Below are positions 53,399 through 62,802 of a DNA stretch of 64,000 nt, one piece after another. Below the pieces are notes generated by a model. That model searched no databases. It had not been told where the DNA came from and was given only the letters and a program-made list of their open reading frames with translations. The first letter of the stretch is position 1. Each line of letters begins with the position of its first letter. Location of the stretch: assembly GCA_023402845.1 (NCBI GenBank), contig JAEYFP010000045.1:186001-250000 (forward strand), read 5' to 3'. A program made the position numbers and the translations under genes. The stretch is from Bacillota bacterium. Its GTDB lineage: Bacteria; Bacillota; Clostridia; Lachnospirales; Lachnospiraceae.

Positions 53399-53451
53399 TA
53401 ACTATCGGACATTCGGTAAAAGAAGAACAGCCAGTACACACCGCAGCTCCG

Positions 53452-53877
53452 TCACGAAATCTGCGTTTCGAATAGGTCTCCCTCTATACTAATGATATCA
53501 TCAATGGGAATCTTTTTTCCGTTAGCCATAATAAGAATTCTCCTATATAGATCGGCCTGATTAAGGATATCGGTGATCGTCATATAAGCTCCGCCATCCT
53601 TCTTTTTATCAGGTTGAAAATAAGTAATTTTAATTTGTTTATTTTCTTTTATCTTATCCACCATAATCTGGAGTCTCGCCCTTAAAGACTCCTTCCCATA
53701 TTCGTCCAACTCCACCTTTTTATCCGTCAATCTTGCAGTCTCCTTAATTGCAGCATCATATCCGGTCAATGCAGCAAAAGGGGAAAACTGCGCAGCTCGA
53801 TCAATTACTGCCATATGCGGATGTATCACAGAAACATGATGTGACAGGCAGATGATATCATCATATGTTTTCGTCAC
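53452..53877 (-). CDS. YolD-like protein, partner of the Y-family polymerase
   Basis: This 141-residue protein matches the YolD-like family: an N-terminal RAAQFSPFAALTGYDAAIKETARLT segment and a C-terminal beta-rich part (IKITYFQPDKKKDGGAYMTITD, RRILIMANGKKIPIDDIISIEG). YolD proteins are coupled to UvrX-type Y-family polymerases in SOS operons. The start is GTG with GGAGGGCAC upstream, and it overlaps the polymerase stop (GTGA), so translation is coupled. Its molecular role is not established. Confidence 0.85.
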   Translation of the reverse strand: MTKTYDDIICLSHHVSVIHPHMAVIDRAAQFSPFAALTGYDAAIKETARLTDKKVELDEYGKESLRARLQIMVDKIKENKQIKITYFQPDKKKDGGAYMTITDILNQADLYRRILIMANGKKIPIDDIISIEGDLFETQIS

Positions 53878-55397
53878 GCTTTGTGCCCTCCTATTTGTCT
53901 GTTTCGAAGAACAGCCGTTGCACCTTCTTCTAAATTCATCCCTCTTAAAACGGCATTCTTTCCATATTTATGTTTGATCTCCAGCAATGCTTTCTGCATC
54001 TTTCTCTCTCTGATAAGTTCCGCTTCTCGTGCTTCTCTTTTTGATTGCTCCGCAGCAGCATCCGTAAAAAGATTCAGCTGTTCAAAGCATACAGCCTGAT
54101 GAGCAGTTGATTCATTAATCACATGATTGGCTGAGATATTTATTCTTCTTACTAAAAGATTTTTATCCACAATCTCTTCAAACAATTCTGTAATTGCCTC
54201 CAGCATTCGCTTTGTAGAGGCGGTCGGTCCTCCAAGAGTTTTTGTTCCATGTGCAGATTTTGGAACCGAGCGTCCATAATGATCCGTCTTAATCTGCCCA
54301 TGATATAACCTCTTTCTGTCGGGATCTGTCAGGTTGTCAATATCAAATCCAATTGTTAAAACAAGCTGATCCGTTACAAGGCCCCTATCCACCAAATCAA
54401 GTGACAATAAATCGGTCATTTCCCGAACTACTAGTTTTGCCTTGTCATAAGGATAAGGGAATTGCAGCACCTGGCCTGACCCGATACAATTGGTACTTGG
54501 CTTATATGCTTTTACATCTGCCATCGTACAAGGCTCCCATCCCCATGCATGGTCTATTAATAGCTCTGCATTAATCCCAAACATCTTATATAATAAATCT
54601 TCATTATAATATTCATCCGCTTTACCAAGAGAACATTTTGCGATATCGCCCATAGTCATCAGCCCTTGTTCTTCCAGCTTCCTGGCATACCCTCGTCCGA
54701 TACGCCAAAAATCCGTAAGCGGCCGGTGAGTCCACATCAGATGCCGGTAACTCATTTCATCCAGCTCTGCAATCAGCACACCGTTTTCATCCTTCTGTAT
54801 GTGCTTTGCCTGAATGTCCATGGCAATCTTACAGAGGTACAGATTTGTTCCAATCCCTGCTGCCGCTGTAATCCCTGTAGTTTGCCGGACCTCCTGAATA
54901 ATTTTTGTTGCAAGTTCGCGAACTGTCATCCCATAAGTATTTAAATAATCAGTCACATCCATAAATACCTCATCAATGGAATAAACATGGATATCTTCCG
55001 GAGCAATGTACTTCAAATAAATATGATAAATTCTGGTACTGTAGTCTATATAAAGGGCCATCCTCGGTGTAGCAGCAATATAATCCAAAGCAAATTCCGG
55101 TGAAGCTTTCAGCTCAAGATCGTCAATAGATGATCCCAAAAAAATGCGTCCCGGTGCATTTTGCTGTCTTTGGGCATTTACCTCCCGAACCTTTTGTACA
55201 ACCTCAAATAGTCTCGCTCTGCCGGAAATGCCGTATGCTTTTAGGGAAGGCGAGACTGCAAGACAAATTGTTTTTTCTGTACGGCTGATATCCGCTACCA
55301 CAAGGTTCGTCGTTAAGGGATCCAGATTTCGCTCTATGCACTCTACGGAAGCATAGAATGATTTAAAATCAATTGCAAGATAGGTTCTATTCTTCAT
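53874..55397 (-). CDS. Y-family DNA polymerase (UvrX/UmuC-like)
   Basis: This 507-residue translesion polymerase has the catalytic motifs YLAIDFKSFYASVEC and VYSIDEVFMDVTDY, the helix-hairpin-helix region LTDFWRIGRGYARKLEEQGL, and a little-finger domain to about residue 430. It copies past DNA damage. The start at 55397 is set by family alignment; the frame extends to TTG at 55421. A LexA box in the promoter places it under SOS control, and the YolD-like gene follows in the same operon. Confidence 0.9.
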   Translation of the reverse strand: MKNRTYLAIDFKSFYASVECIERNLDPLTTNLVVADISRTEKTICLAVSPSLKAYGISGRARLFEVVQKVREVNAQRQQNAPGRIFLGSSIDDLELKASPEFALDYIAATPRMALYIDYSTRIYHIYLKYIAPEDIHVYSIDEVFMDVTDYLNTYGMTVRELATKIIQEVRQTTGITAAAGIGTNLYLCKIAMDIQAKHIQKDENGVLIAELDEMSYRHLMWTHRPLTDFWRIGRGYARKLEEQGLMTMGDIAKCSLGKADEYYNEDLLYKMFGINAELLIDHAWGWEPCTMADVKAYKPSTNCIGSGQVLQFPYPYDKAKLVVREMTDLLSLDLVDRGLVTDQLVLTIGFDIDNLTDPDRKRLYHGQIKTDHYGRSVPKSAHGTKTLGGPTASTKRMLEAITELFEEIVDKNLLVRRINISANHVINESTAHQAVCFEQLNLFTDAAAEQSKREAREAELIRERKMQKALLEIKHKYGKNAVLRGMNLEEGATAVLRNRQIGGHKA

Positions 55398-55466
55398 GTC
55401 GATTTTCTGACTCCCTTTCAAAGATTAAATTATCTTCTTGAAAATTTTATTTTCTATCTTGGTCAT

Positions 55467-55495
55467 ATTATAACAAGAACATTTGTTCGTGTAAA
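55467..55495 (-). promoter_or_regulatory. SOS promoter: LexA box between -35 and -10
   Basis: On the minus strand TTTACA (55495-55490), a 17-base spacer and TATAAT (55472-55467) form a promoter, and the spacer contains CGAACAAATGTTCT at 55489-55476, one mismatch from the Gram-positive LexA consensus CGAACRNRYGTTYC. LexA bound here would block the polymerase/YolD operon until DNA damage. Confidence 0.8.
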
Positions 55496-55668
55496 TAGGA
55501 ATCAAATGGATTCCTATCATTTACAGTTCTCCCGAACTGCCTATAAACTTAATCATAATATTGGGGAAAGTTATGAAAATATTTGAATTTGATGAAATGA
55601 CAATTGACATGGAAACAGGTAAAAAATTTAAATTGAATCTTTGATTTTTATATGAAATTTGCCTCTTT

Positions 55669-56484
55669 CTAGCTTATACCGGACAGGTCACAAAAATGTC
55701 TTCCTATCGGTATCACATAGGGAGATTTTGATACCGTATCTGAAATAATACGTGATTTCATACCAAAAACATCCATAATCAGCTTTTCGGTAACAATATC
55801 ACCGGGTGTTCCCTGCGCGATCAGTTTTCCATTTTTCATCGCATATAAATAATCTGCGTAACGCGCCGCAAGATTGATATCGTGCAATACCATTACAATC
55901 GTAGTTTGTTTCTGCTGATTTAAATCAGCCATCAAGTCCAAAATTTCAACCTGATAATTGATATCCAGAAAGGTGGTCGGTTCATCAAGGAATAAAATAT
56001 CGGACTGCTGCGCCAATGCGGTAGCAATCCATGCTCTTTGTCTTTGTCCGCCTGAAAGTTCATTCATTCCCCGATTCGCAAGCTCAACAATATTCATGAT
56101 TTCCATTGCTTCTGTCACCGCTTCTAAGTCCTGCTTCGTCTGTCCCTGCAGAAACTTCTGATGCGGGTATCTCCCGCGTGCTACCAGATCACTCACCGTA
56201 ACCCCCTCCGGGACAACCGGATCCTGAGGCAGCAAGCCGCATATCCTGGCAAGCTGCTTGGGCGGTATGGAACGGATCGGTACCCCGTCCAGCGTTACCA
56301 GTCCTGACCTTGGTGTGATAATTCTGGTCATAGCCTTCAGTAAGGTAGACTTTCCACAGGCATTCGCTCCTATAATCACACTAATTTTGCCGTTTGGTAT
56401 TTTAAGACTCACATCATGTATTACCGTTTTTTCATCATAACCTACAACTAAATTGTCTACTTTTAAAATATGTTCAGATTTCAT
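55669..56484 (-). CDS. Iron-siderophore ABC transporter ATP-binding protein (FecE/FhuC type)
   Basis: This 271-residue ATPase has Walker A GANACGKSTL, signature LSGGQRQRAW, Walker B DILFLDEPTTFLD and switch histidine MVLHDINLAARY. The long open frame reaches 56943, but homology and the site GGAGAAATTTA set the start at 56484, where it overlaps the upstream permease stop (TAATG). It powers import of an iron chelate with the two FecCD permeases and the lipoprotein. Confidence 0.92.
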   Translation of the reverse strand: MKSEHILKVDNLVVGYDEKTVIHDVSLKIPNGKISVIIGANACGKSTLLKAMTRIITPRSGLVTLDGVPIRSIPPKQLARICGLLPQDPVVPEGVTVSDLVARGRYPHQKFLQGQTKQDLEAVTEAMEIMNIVELANRGMNELSGGQRQRAWIATALAQQSDILFLDEPTTFLDINYQVEILDLMADLNQQKQTTIVMVLHDINLAARYADYLYAMKNGKLIAQGTPGDIVTEKLIMDVFGMKSRIISDTVSKSPYVIPIGRHFCDLSGIS

Positions 56485-57521
56485 TAAATTTCTCCATGTC
56501 GATTCATTCGTATCAGCAAATAAATTAAATAAGGAGCGCCCAGCAATCCTGTAATTACGCCTACCGGGAATCGAATTGCAAATGCCTGCTGTCCGATCAT
56601 ATCTGCTGCCAGAACTAAAACAACTCCAAATAACCCAGCCATAACAGGTGAGGAGTTCCCATATCCTGTAATACGTTTTGCAATTGGGCCGGACAGAAAG
56701 GATACAAACGCAATCGGTCCGGTGGTCGCAGTTGCTACGGCGACAAGAATGACAGATGCAATCAGCAGAATTCCTCTTGCCCGATTCGTATTCACCCCCA
56801 TCGTGGTTGCGGATTCCTCTCCAAGCTCCAATATCTTTAAGGATTTTGCATAAAATAAGATGAATGGTACACATAGTACCATAACCACCAGCAGCAGATA
56901 ATTTGATGTCATTTGTACTCCATTCAAACTTCCGCTCATCCATCGTAGTGCACCTGCAATATCATTTTCATTTCCGATAAGAAGGAAATAACTGATTGCC
57001 GAATTCATTAAAGCTTGAAATCCAATTCCTACTAATATCAGGCGTCCTGTCGCGTATTTTTTCAATTTGGATAAGAGATAAATCAAAATTGCTGTTATCG
57101 CCGCTGCCAGAATAGAGCCTCCAAAAACAATGCTTCCTCCGGCGTGAAGAATTAATATGCAAAATACGGCACCGGCACTGGAAGCCGATGTAATTCCGAT
57201 AATGTTGGGATTAGCCAGCGGATTCTTAAGCATCGTCTGAAAAACGCTGCCTGCCAGCCCGAAAGAAAATCCGGTGGTTATTCCGGCAATCATCCTGGGC
57301 AATCTTAAGGTGAGAATGGTAAAAGTTGCATTCTGAATATCTTTTCCGGCAAGAACTTGCACTACCGTTTCTAATGAATAAAAAGTATTACCAACCGTCA
57401 TCATAAGTCCGCAGAGAATAATTGCCAGCAATAAAAGAATAATTTCCACAATCCAATATCTTTTTTTTCTTTTTTTCTGTCCCGCTTCAATAAAAGCAAT
57501 ATTTTCTATATGAGTCGTCAT
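56484..57521 (-). CDS. Iron-siderophore ABC transporter permease (FecCD family)
   Basis: This 345-residue permease has about nine or ten membrane helices with family motifs LRLPRMIAGITTGFSFGLAGSVFQTMLKNPLANPNIIGI and GPIAFVSFLSGPIAKRI, and a C-terminal FPVGVITGLLGAPYLIYLL. The start at 57521 overlaps the previous permease stop (ATGA); the frame runs further upstream to 57773 without support. It pairs with the other permease to form the channel. Confidence 0.92.
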   Translation of the reverse strand: MTTHIENIAFIEAGQKKRKKRYWIVEIILLLLAIILCGLMMTVGNTFYSLETVVQVLAGKDIQNATFTILTLRLPRMIAGITTGFSFGLAGSVFQTMLKNPLANPNIIGITSASSAGAVFCILILHAGGSIVFGGSILAAAITAILIYLLSKLKKYATGRLILVGIGFQALMNSAISYFLLIGNENDIAGALRWMSGSLNGVQMTSNYLLLVVMVLCVPFILFYAKSLKILELGEESATTMGVNTNRARGILLIASVILVAVATATTGPIAFVSFLSGPIAKRITGYGNSSPVMAGLFGVVLVLAADMIGQQAFAIRFPVGVITGLLGAPYLIYLLIRMNRHGEI

Positions 57522-58507
57522 AGCTTTGCCCTCATTGCCGTATAAATTAAGATCGGGGCACCTACAAATGCTGTCACCACTCCGACCTCCAATTCTCCCG
57601 GATAACTTAACAGGCGGCCGATCACATCCGAAATTGTCAGAATCACTGCACCTGTCAGCGCTGACAATGGAATTGTGTAACGTAAATCCGTACCGACAAA
57701 CAGACGGATCAGGTGTGGTGCCAGAAGACCGATAAATCCTATGGGCCCGGCAAGTGCCGTAGCACTTCCGCACAAAATCACACCTGTCAGTGCAGCACAG
57801 ATTCGTACAATCCCGGTACGCACGCCTAAACTTGTGGCTGTCTCATCCCCCAGAGCCATTGCATTTAGAGCCGGTGCCAGAGCAATCGCCATAGCAATTC
57901 CGATCAGCATAAATGGTGCCAACAAAGATACATAGTTCCATGTTCCCGCACCAATACTTCCCACCTGCCAAAAACGATATTCATCCATCACATAAGAGCG
58001 CGGAATCATAACGGTACTAATAATGCAGGATAGGGCAGCACTCGTTGCTGCTCCTGCCAGCACGAGCTTCATGGGCGTGGCTCCGCCTTTTCCCATGGAG
58101 CCAATCCCATAAACCAATACAGATGTGAGCAGGGAACCAGACAACGCAAGTATGATATATTCACTCGGAGCCGATATATGAAGAAAAGCAATCCCGCATA
58201 CTACAAAAACGGATGCCCCTGTATTCACACCTAAAATCGAAGGATCCGCAATCGGATTTCTTGTGACAGCCTGCATAAGTACACCGGATACCCCCAGTCC
58301 GGCTCCGCAGAGCAGTCCAAAAAATGTCCTTGGAATTCTTTTTCTTATCACATTCACCCCATATTCAGATATCTGGGGATGAAATAATGCATCTGTTATT
58401 TCTTTTACCGTAACCTGCCTGGAGCCCAAAACAAAGGACATTAGAACAGTTACCATCAATAAAACGAGAATCACAAATAAAGTTATTAAAAAATGTTTCG
58501 TTTTCAT
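57518..58507 (-). CDS. Iron-siderophore ABC transporter permease (FecCD family)
   Basis: This 329-residue permease shows IRKRIPRTFFGLLCGAGLGVSGVLMQAVTRNPIADPSILGVNTGAS and GPIGFIGLLAPHLIRL, the BtuC/FecCD coupling and translocation motifs, and ends VVTAFVGAPILIYTAMR. It starts where the binding-protein gene stops and overlaps the next permease gene by four bases, so all four genes form one operon. Confidence 0.93.
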   Translation of the reverse strand: MKTKHFLITLFVILVLLMVTVLMSFVLGSRQVTVKEITDALFHPQISEYGVNVIRKRIPRTFFGLLCGAGLGVSGVLMQAVTRNPIADPSILGVNTGASVFVVCGIAFLHISAPSEYIILALSGSLLTSVLVYGIGSMGKGGATPMKLVLAGAATSAALSCIISTVMIPRSYVMDEYRFWQVGSIGAGTWNYVSLLAPFMLIGIAMAIALAPALNAMALGDETATSLGVRTGIVRICAALTGVILCGSATALAGPIGFIGLLAPHLIRLFVGTDLRYTIPLSALTGAVILTISDVIGRLLSYPGELEVGVVTAFVGAPILIYTAMRAKL

Positions 58508-59613
58508 TACTTTTGTATATTTCCGATTCCTTCTGCAAGTTTTTCTACATACTCATCAATTGTATAATCAAAAGCAAGCGGGGTAGTGGTCAGTGCCGCT
58601 GATAACGCAGTGCCGCTTTCAATACTGATAATCGCATTATTCTTCAAGGCAGGAATTTCTCCAAGTACCTCATCTGCTGCTGCCGCTGCATAGGCCGATT
58701 CAGAGCTATAACCAATAAGAAAGTCTGCATCATACAATAAATCTGCATTTTCCGCACTAAGATCAAGGGAATAACTTCCCTCCTTTATGTACTGACTTAC
58801 ACTTTCCGGATATGTGAAACCAAATTCGTAAAGAAATTGACAACGGGTATCCTCAGGTGAATATGCATGCAGACTGGAAAGGTCCGTTTCATTAAAGGAA
58901 ATCCATACAAATTTCTTCCCTTCAAATTCAGGGTGTTCTGCTATCTTCTCTGCAATTGTATCCTGCATGCCTGAAATTAAAGCTTTGCCCTTTTCTTCCA
59001 GCCCAAGTGCCTTTGCAGTAACGCTTATCCATTCTTCTGTACTGATGGTCCATGCTGTTTTCGGATATGCTACTACCGGTGCAATTTTACTCAATAAATC
59101 ATATTCTTCCTGCGTCATTCCTGAATAAGGTGCAAGGATAATATCCGGATTGCTGTCAGAAACTGCTTCATAATCAAGGCCATCGGTGTCCTGGAATACA
59201 TTTGATTCCGTTGCTCCAAGCTCTTTTAACTTTTCCTGCGTCCAAGGCAGCATTCCGCTTTCATCCTGAACACCATAATTTGCTGCTGAAAATCCAACAG
59301 GTACTACACCAAGAGCCAGTACAACATCCTGATTACCAAATGCCACGGTAGCAACTCTTTCCGGCCGCTTCTCAATCACTGTTTCTCCAAATGCGTGTTC
59401 AATGGTTACCGGATATGCAGCAGAGGTGCTCGTCTCTGTTGCCTCTTCTTCTGTTGCGGGTGTTTCTGCTTCTGCTTCCACTGCAGATGTTTCTGTCTCC
59501 GCCTCACTGGTTGTGCTTGTATTTCCTTCCTGTGCTGTATTTGCATTTCCGCATCCGGTCAATGCAGCCATCATTGCAAGAACTGTTACGGTGCTGATTA
59601 TTTTATTCTTCAT
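58507..59613 (-). CDS. Iron-siderophore binding lipoprotein
   Basis: This 368-residue lipoprotein (lipobox LTGC, cysteine near residue 21) has a low-complexity Glu/Thr/Ala linker (about 25-65) and a helical-backbone-linked binding fold: TIEHAFGETVIEKRPERVATVAFGNQDVVLALGVVPVGFS, then YEAVSDSNPDIILAPYSG. It presents a ferric chelate or heme-like ligand to the permeases. Its operon is preceded by a consensus promoter and an iron-type inverted repeat (59648-59700). The exact ligand is unknown. Confidence 0.9.
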   Translation of the reverse strand: MKNKIISTVTVLAMMAALTGCGNANTAQEGNTSTTSEAETETSAVEAEAETPATEEEATETSTSAAYPVTIEHAFGETVIEKRPERVATVAFGNQDVVLALGVVPVGFSAANYGVQDESGMLPWTQEKLKELGATESNVFQDTDGLDYEAVSDSNPDIILAPYSGMTQEEYDLLSKIAPVVAYPKTAWTISTEEWISVTAKALGLEEKGKALISGMQDTIAEKIAEHPEFEGKKFVWISFNETDLSSLHAYSPEDTRCQFLYEFGFTYPESVSQYIKEGSYSLDLSAENADLLYDADFLIGYSSESAYAAAAADEVLGEIPALKNNAIISIESGTALSAALTTTPLAFDYTIDEYVEKLAEGIGNIQK

Positions 59614-59647
59614 GACTCCTCCTAATGATATCGTTATTTTACTCTTT

Positions 59648-59700
59648 AGTTAGACATAGCTAACTGAAGCAATTATACTGATCCTTGCTTATCTTGTCAA
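59648..59700 (-). promoter_or_regulatory. Promoter and iron-type operator of the siderophore ABC operon
   Basis: On the minus strand TTGACA (59700-59695), a 17-base spacer and TATAAT (59677-59672) form a consensus promoter. AGTTAG-N6-CTAACT lies just downstream (59648-59665). The same arrangement and core occur before feoA, so one iron-responsive repressor probably controls both. Confidence 0.75.
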
Positions 59701-59738
59701 TATATTTTTATTAATTAAAATATGTTTAGTTAATGGGA

Positions 59739-59767
59739 TTGAATTCTCCATGAATTTTTGTTATACT
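59739..59767 (+). promoter_or_regulatory. Promoter of the LacI-family gene
   Basis: TTGAAT at 59739-59744 and TATACT at 59762-59767 are separated by 17 bases and lie 38 bases before the start codon at 59806. A second TATAAT at 59776-59781 has no good -35 partner. Confidence 0.45.
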
Positions 59768-59805
59768 TTTTTCACTATAATAAACATCCCCGGAGGAAGC
59801 GTAGT

Positions 59806-60822
59806 ATGGCAATCATGAAAGATGTGGCCACCAGAGCAGGCGTGTCCGTCTCCACCGTAAGTTTCGTTTTAAATGGAGTCTCCAAGCGGCATAAAGTAGC
59901 AGACAGCACTGCAAAAAGAGTATTATTGGCAGCCAAAGAATTAGGATACCATATGAATAGTTCTCTTGCGTTATCTCCAAATTCTTCTGTCAGGCAAAAA
60001 GTTATCGGAATCCTTTTTCCTCAGGAAAATAACGCAACCGATTTGGGCATGATCACCGAGGATATTTATGCGTATACTGCTCTGCAGAATTTGGCCTGTA
60101 ACATTATGATTATACCCTATCAGCTGGAGCAGCTTAATGAGGCAATCAAAAATATTGATTGGAAAACCGTAGATGCGGCGATTATTGTTATTTCCCATTT
60201 AAAGGAAGCATTGAAATTAGATGAGTTTCCGGATGAACTTCCCCTCGTTTTTTATAACTATCCTGATTCCAAATATAATAGTGTATCCTGCAGTTGTGCA
60301 GAATCCAGCAAACAGCTTTGTGATATTATCCATGCAAAGGGATATCAGGATATTGCAGTCATCGAAAGTGAAAGCTACCCAAGCATCTGTGATTCTTATT
60401 TTACACAATTCCTCGAACTATGTGAGCAGTCCGGCATTCCTGTCTTTGCTGATAACTATATTTCTGTAGAAAATTCTTTTTATGGCGGGGCCATTGCCGC
60501 AAGAAAGCTTTTAAATTTCAGCACTCGTCCTTCTCTGATTTTATCTGCAAATACAGTATTGGCACAGGGTGCGATTCCTGTATTTGCAAGAAATAAGTAT
60601 TTTATTCCTTATAACACAGAGCTTGCTTCCTTTGGATTAGACAGCGATTTGTCCTATCTTCAAAATCATATTCCATCTTTGACTATGGTTGTTATCCCTT
60701 CCATGGAGATGTTTAAAATCGCCACAGATCTGGCTTTTCAATTAATGGAAAATCCCGAAAAAAAACCAGCTCACAGAATTTGTCAATGTAAGCTGGTTTT
60801 AAACGAAAGCTTATCTATTTAA
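59806..60822 (+). CDS. LacI-family transcriptional regulator
   Basis: This 338-residue protein has an N-terminal LacI helix-turn-helix (MKDVATRAGVSVSTVSFVLNG, hinge region AAKELGYHMN) and a C-terminal periplasmic-binding-like domain (about residues 60-335). The effector cannot be read from sequence. GGAGGAAGCGTAGT precedes the start at 59806; upstream frame to 59758 is unlikely. It is divergent from the iron transporter and convergent with the MutS2-like gene, so its target is uncertain. Confidence 0.9.
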   Translation: MAIMKDVATRAGVSVSTVSFVLNGVSKRHKVADSTAKRVLLAAKELGYHMNSSLALSPNSSVRQKVIGILFPQENNATDLGMITEDIYAYTALQNLACNIMIIPYQLEQLNEAIKNIDWKTVDAAIIVISHLKEALKLDEFPDELPLVFYNYPDSKYNSVSCSCAESSKQLCDIIHAKGYQDIAVIESESYPSICDSYFTQFLELCEQSGIPVFADNYISVENSFYGGAIAARKLLNFSTRPSLILSANTVLAQGAIPVFARNKYFIPYNTELASFGLDSDLSYLQNHIPSLTMVVIPSMEMFKIATDLAFQLMENPEKKPAHRICQCKLVLNESLSI

Positions 60823-60864
60823 GGTTATTTGCATGATTCCATTCGCATAAATAGAACGCTTTTA

Positions 60865-62778
60865 TCAATTTTCATCGTAAGATAATCGTCCTTCTGTATA
60901 CTTGCGGCTCATATCATGACTTAATTTACGTTGTTCCACCGTATCAAAAATAATTGAAAAATCATAATCTTCCGGATACAGCTGTGATGCAGGCACATGT
61001 AATTTTACCCTCTTATGATTGATCCAGATCTTTTTATTTTGAAGCTGAACCCTCAGAATACCCTTCTCATTAACCGCCTGACAGACAATCCCGATTTTTT
61101 TATCAGGATATATCATGACACTGTCACCTATGTGAAATTTAACAGTAAGCATAGGATTCTGCCTGCTCATCTTTGTTTTTTGGATTTTAGCATTGCTATT
61201 TATTTTTAACTCATTATTCGTTTTCTGCACCTCTGAAAATTGGTATTTCTCTGCTTCCTCCTCTCCGTAGGATGCCTTAATTGCTGTCCTTAACATTTCA
61301 ATCGGCATTCCTAACTTACCAGCCACATAAAATGCGCAGCTTTCGCCTGCTTCTCCAATGACCATTTTATATAACGGCTGCAGTGTTTCCTTGTCAAACT
61401 CCATTCGTGCATTTATGACTCCATCTGTTTGTTCCGCATACACCTTTACTTCGGGGTAATGCGTTGTCACTAAAAATAAACAACCGCTCTTTCTTAACTC
61501 CTCAAGAATTGCTATCGCAATGCCCATTCCCTCAGCAGGATCTGTTCCTGAACCTAACTCATCCATAATAACAAGACTTTCACAGTTAATTTCACTTAAA
61601 ATTGACAAAACCGTTTTGATGTGGGCTGAAAATGTGGACAGGTTTTCCGAAAGGTTCTGTCCATCTCCAATGTCGCAAAGATAGTTACTATTCATGCATA
61701 AATTTGCCTGCCTGCAAGTTACATGTAATCCACATTGCGCCATCATACTATTCAATGCCACTGTCTTAATCGCAACTGTTTTTCCGCCGGTGTTCGGCCC
61801 GGTAATTACAACCCCTCTTTTTTCTCCCCCAAGGCGAAACTGAATAGGTACGCATAAATCCTTTTGCATAAGCGGATGCCTCCCGTCACTGATCTCAATT
61901 ATTCTGCCTGTGTTTACGGCAGGTTCTGCAGCATCCATATCAATACTTAGTTTGCCCTTTGAAAAAGCGAAATCCAGCTTTTCCATCGTTTGCATGTTCT
62001 GCTCCATCAGATCTGCCGAATCTGCAACCAAAGCAGTCAGCGTATATAAAATGCGATAAATTTCATTTTCTTCATCAATCCTGAGCACCTGCAATTCATC
62101 ATAGTACCCAGCCAGCGCCGCGGGTTCGATAAATAATGTATTTCCGGTCGATGACTTATCAAGAACACTTCCATTTATTTTTAACTTATATTCCTTTTTT
62201 ACAGGAATACACAATCTTCCGTTTCTGAGTGTACTGAAGCTGTCAGACAGATATTCTTTGTTAGAACGCATAATGGAATCTGCCTTTTCCTTCATTTTAT
62301 TTTCTGTTCTTGCCATATCATTTTTAATAGTTAAAAGAACCTTTGTTGCATGGTCATCCACTGCTCCGTTACGAATCTGCAATCCAATCATATGCCCGAT
62401 ATTTTCAAGTGCATTTAAATTTTCTTCATAATAGGCAAGTGAATTATCAAATTGTTTTCCGCGATTTAAATATTCCTTTAAACGTCTGATTGCAACAAGT
62501 GTTATTTCAATATTCTCCAGTTGTAATCCTGTTAAGCAATCACCTTTCCGGGCGGCCGCTAAAGCTCCTTCTATTCCTTCCATACTAACCAGCGGCGGTG
62601 TCCCGCACTTCTCAATCATTGTTTTGCTGTCCGTTGTTTCTTTTAAGTTTTTTCGTAATTCATTTTCTGACAAAAAAGGGGTCAGATTTTTAATTCTTTC
62701 TTTTGCTTGCTCTGTCATTGCCAGCGAACTCCATTTTAATTTAACCTTATCAAATTCCAATATTTTTTCAATTTCCAT
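60865..62778 (-). CDS. MutS2-like ATPase lacking the Smr domain
   Basis: This 637-residue protein has the MutS2 layout: MEIEKILEFDKVKLKW, a long clamp/core region, then the ATPase with Walker A TGPNTGGKTVAIKT, LSTFSAHIKTV, Walker B VIMDELGSGTDPAEG and the switch motif TTHYPEVK. A KOW-like segment follows (HIGDSVMIYPDKKIGIVCQAV). Typical MutS2 is about 785 residues and ends in an Smr nuclease; here that domain is missing. B. subtilis MutS2 splits collided ribosomes. The start at 62778 follows AAAGGAGATATTGATT. The leader upstream is an apparent attenuator. Confidence 0.85.
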   Translation of the reverse strand: MEIEKILEFDKVKLKWSSLAMTEQAKERIKNLTPFLSENELRKNLKETTDSKTMIEKCGTPPLVSMEGIEGALAAARKGDCLTGLQLENIEITLVAIRRLKEYLNRGKQFDNSLAYYEENLNALENIGHMIGLQIRNGAVDDHATKVLLTIKNDMARTENKMKEKADSIMRSNKEYLSDSFSTLRNGRLCIPVKKEYKLKINGSVLDKSSTGNTLFIEPAALAGYYDELQVLRIDEENEIYRILYTLTALVADSADLMEQNMQTMEKLDFAFSKGKLSIDMDAAEPAVNTGRIIEISDGRHPLMQKDLCVPIQFRLGGEKRGVVITGPNTGGKTVAIKTVALNSMMAQCGLHVTCRQANLCMNSNYLCDIGDGQNLSENLSTFSAHIKTVLSILSEINCESLVIMDELGSGTDPAEGMGIAIAILEELRKSGCLFLVTTHYPEVKVYAEQTDGVINARMEFDKETLQPLYKMVIGEAGESCAFYVAGKLGMPIEMLRTAIKASYGEEEAEKYQFSEVQKTNNELKINSNAKIQKTKMSRQNPMLTVKFHIGDSVMIYPDKKIGIVCQAVNEKGILRVQLQNKKIWINHKRVKLHVPASQLYPEDYDFSIIFDTVEQRKLSHDMSRKYTEGRLSYDEN

Positions 62779-62802
62779 AATCAATATCTCCTTTAATTTA
62801 AC

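Noticed and set aside
55573..55644. 23-codon plus-strand frame (MKIFEFDEMTIDMETGKKFK...) with GGGGAAAG upstream
   Set aside because: It could be a tiny gene, but there is no partner, no terminator and no family; too weak to list as a gene.
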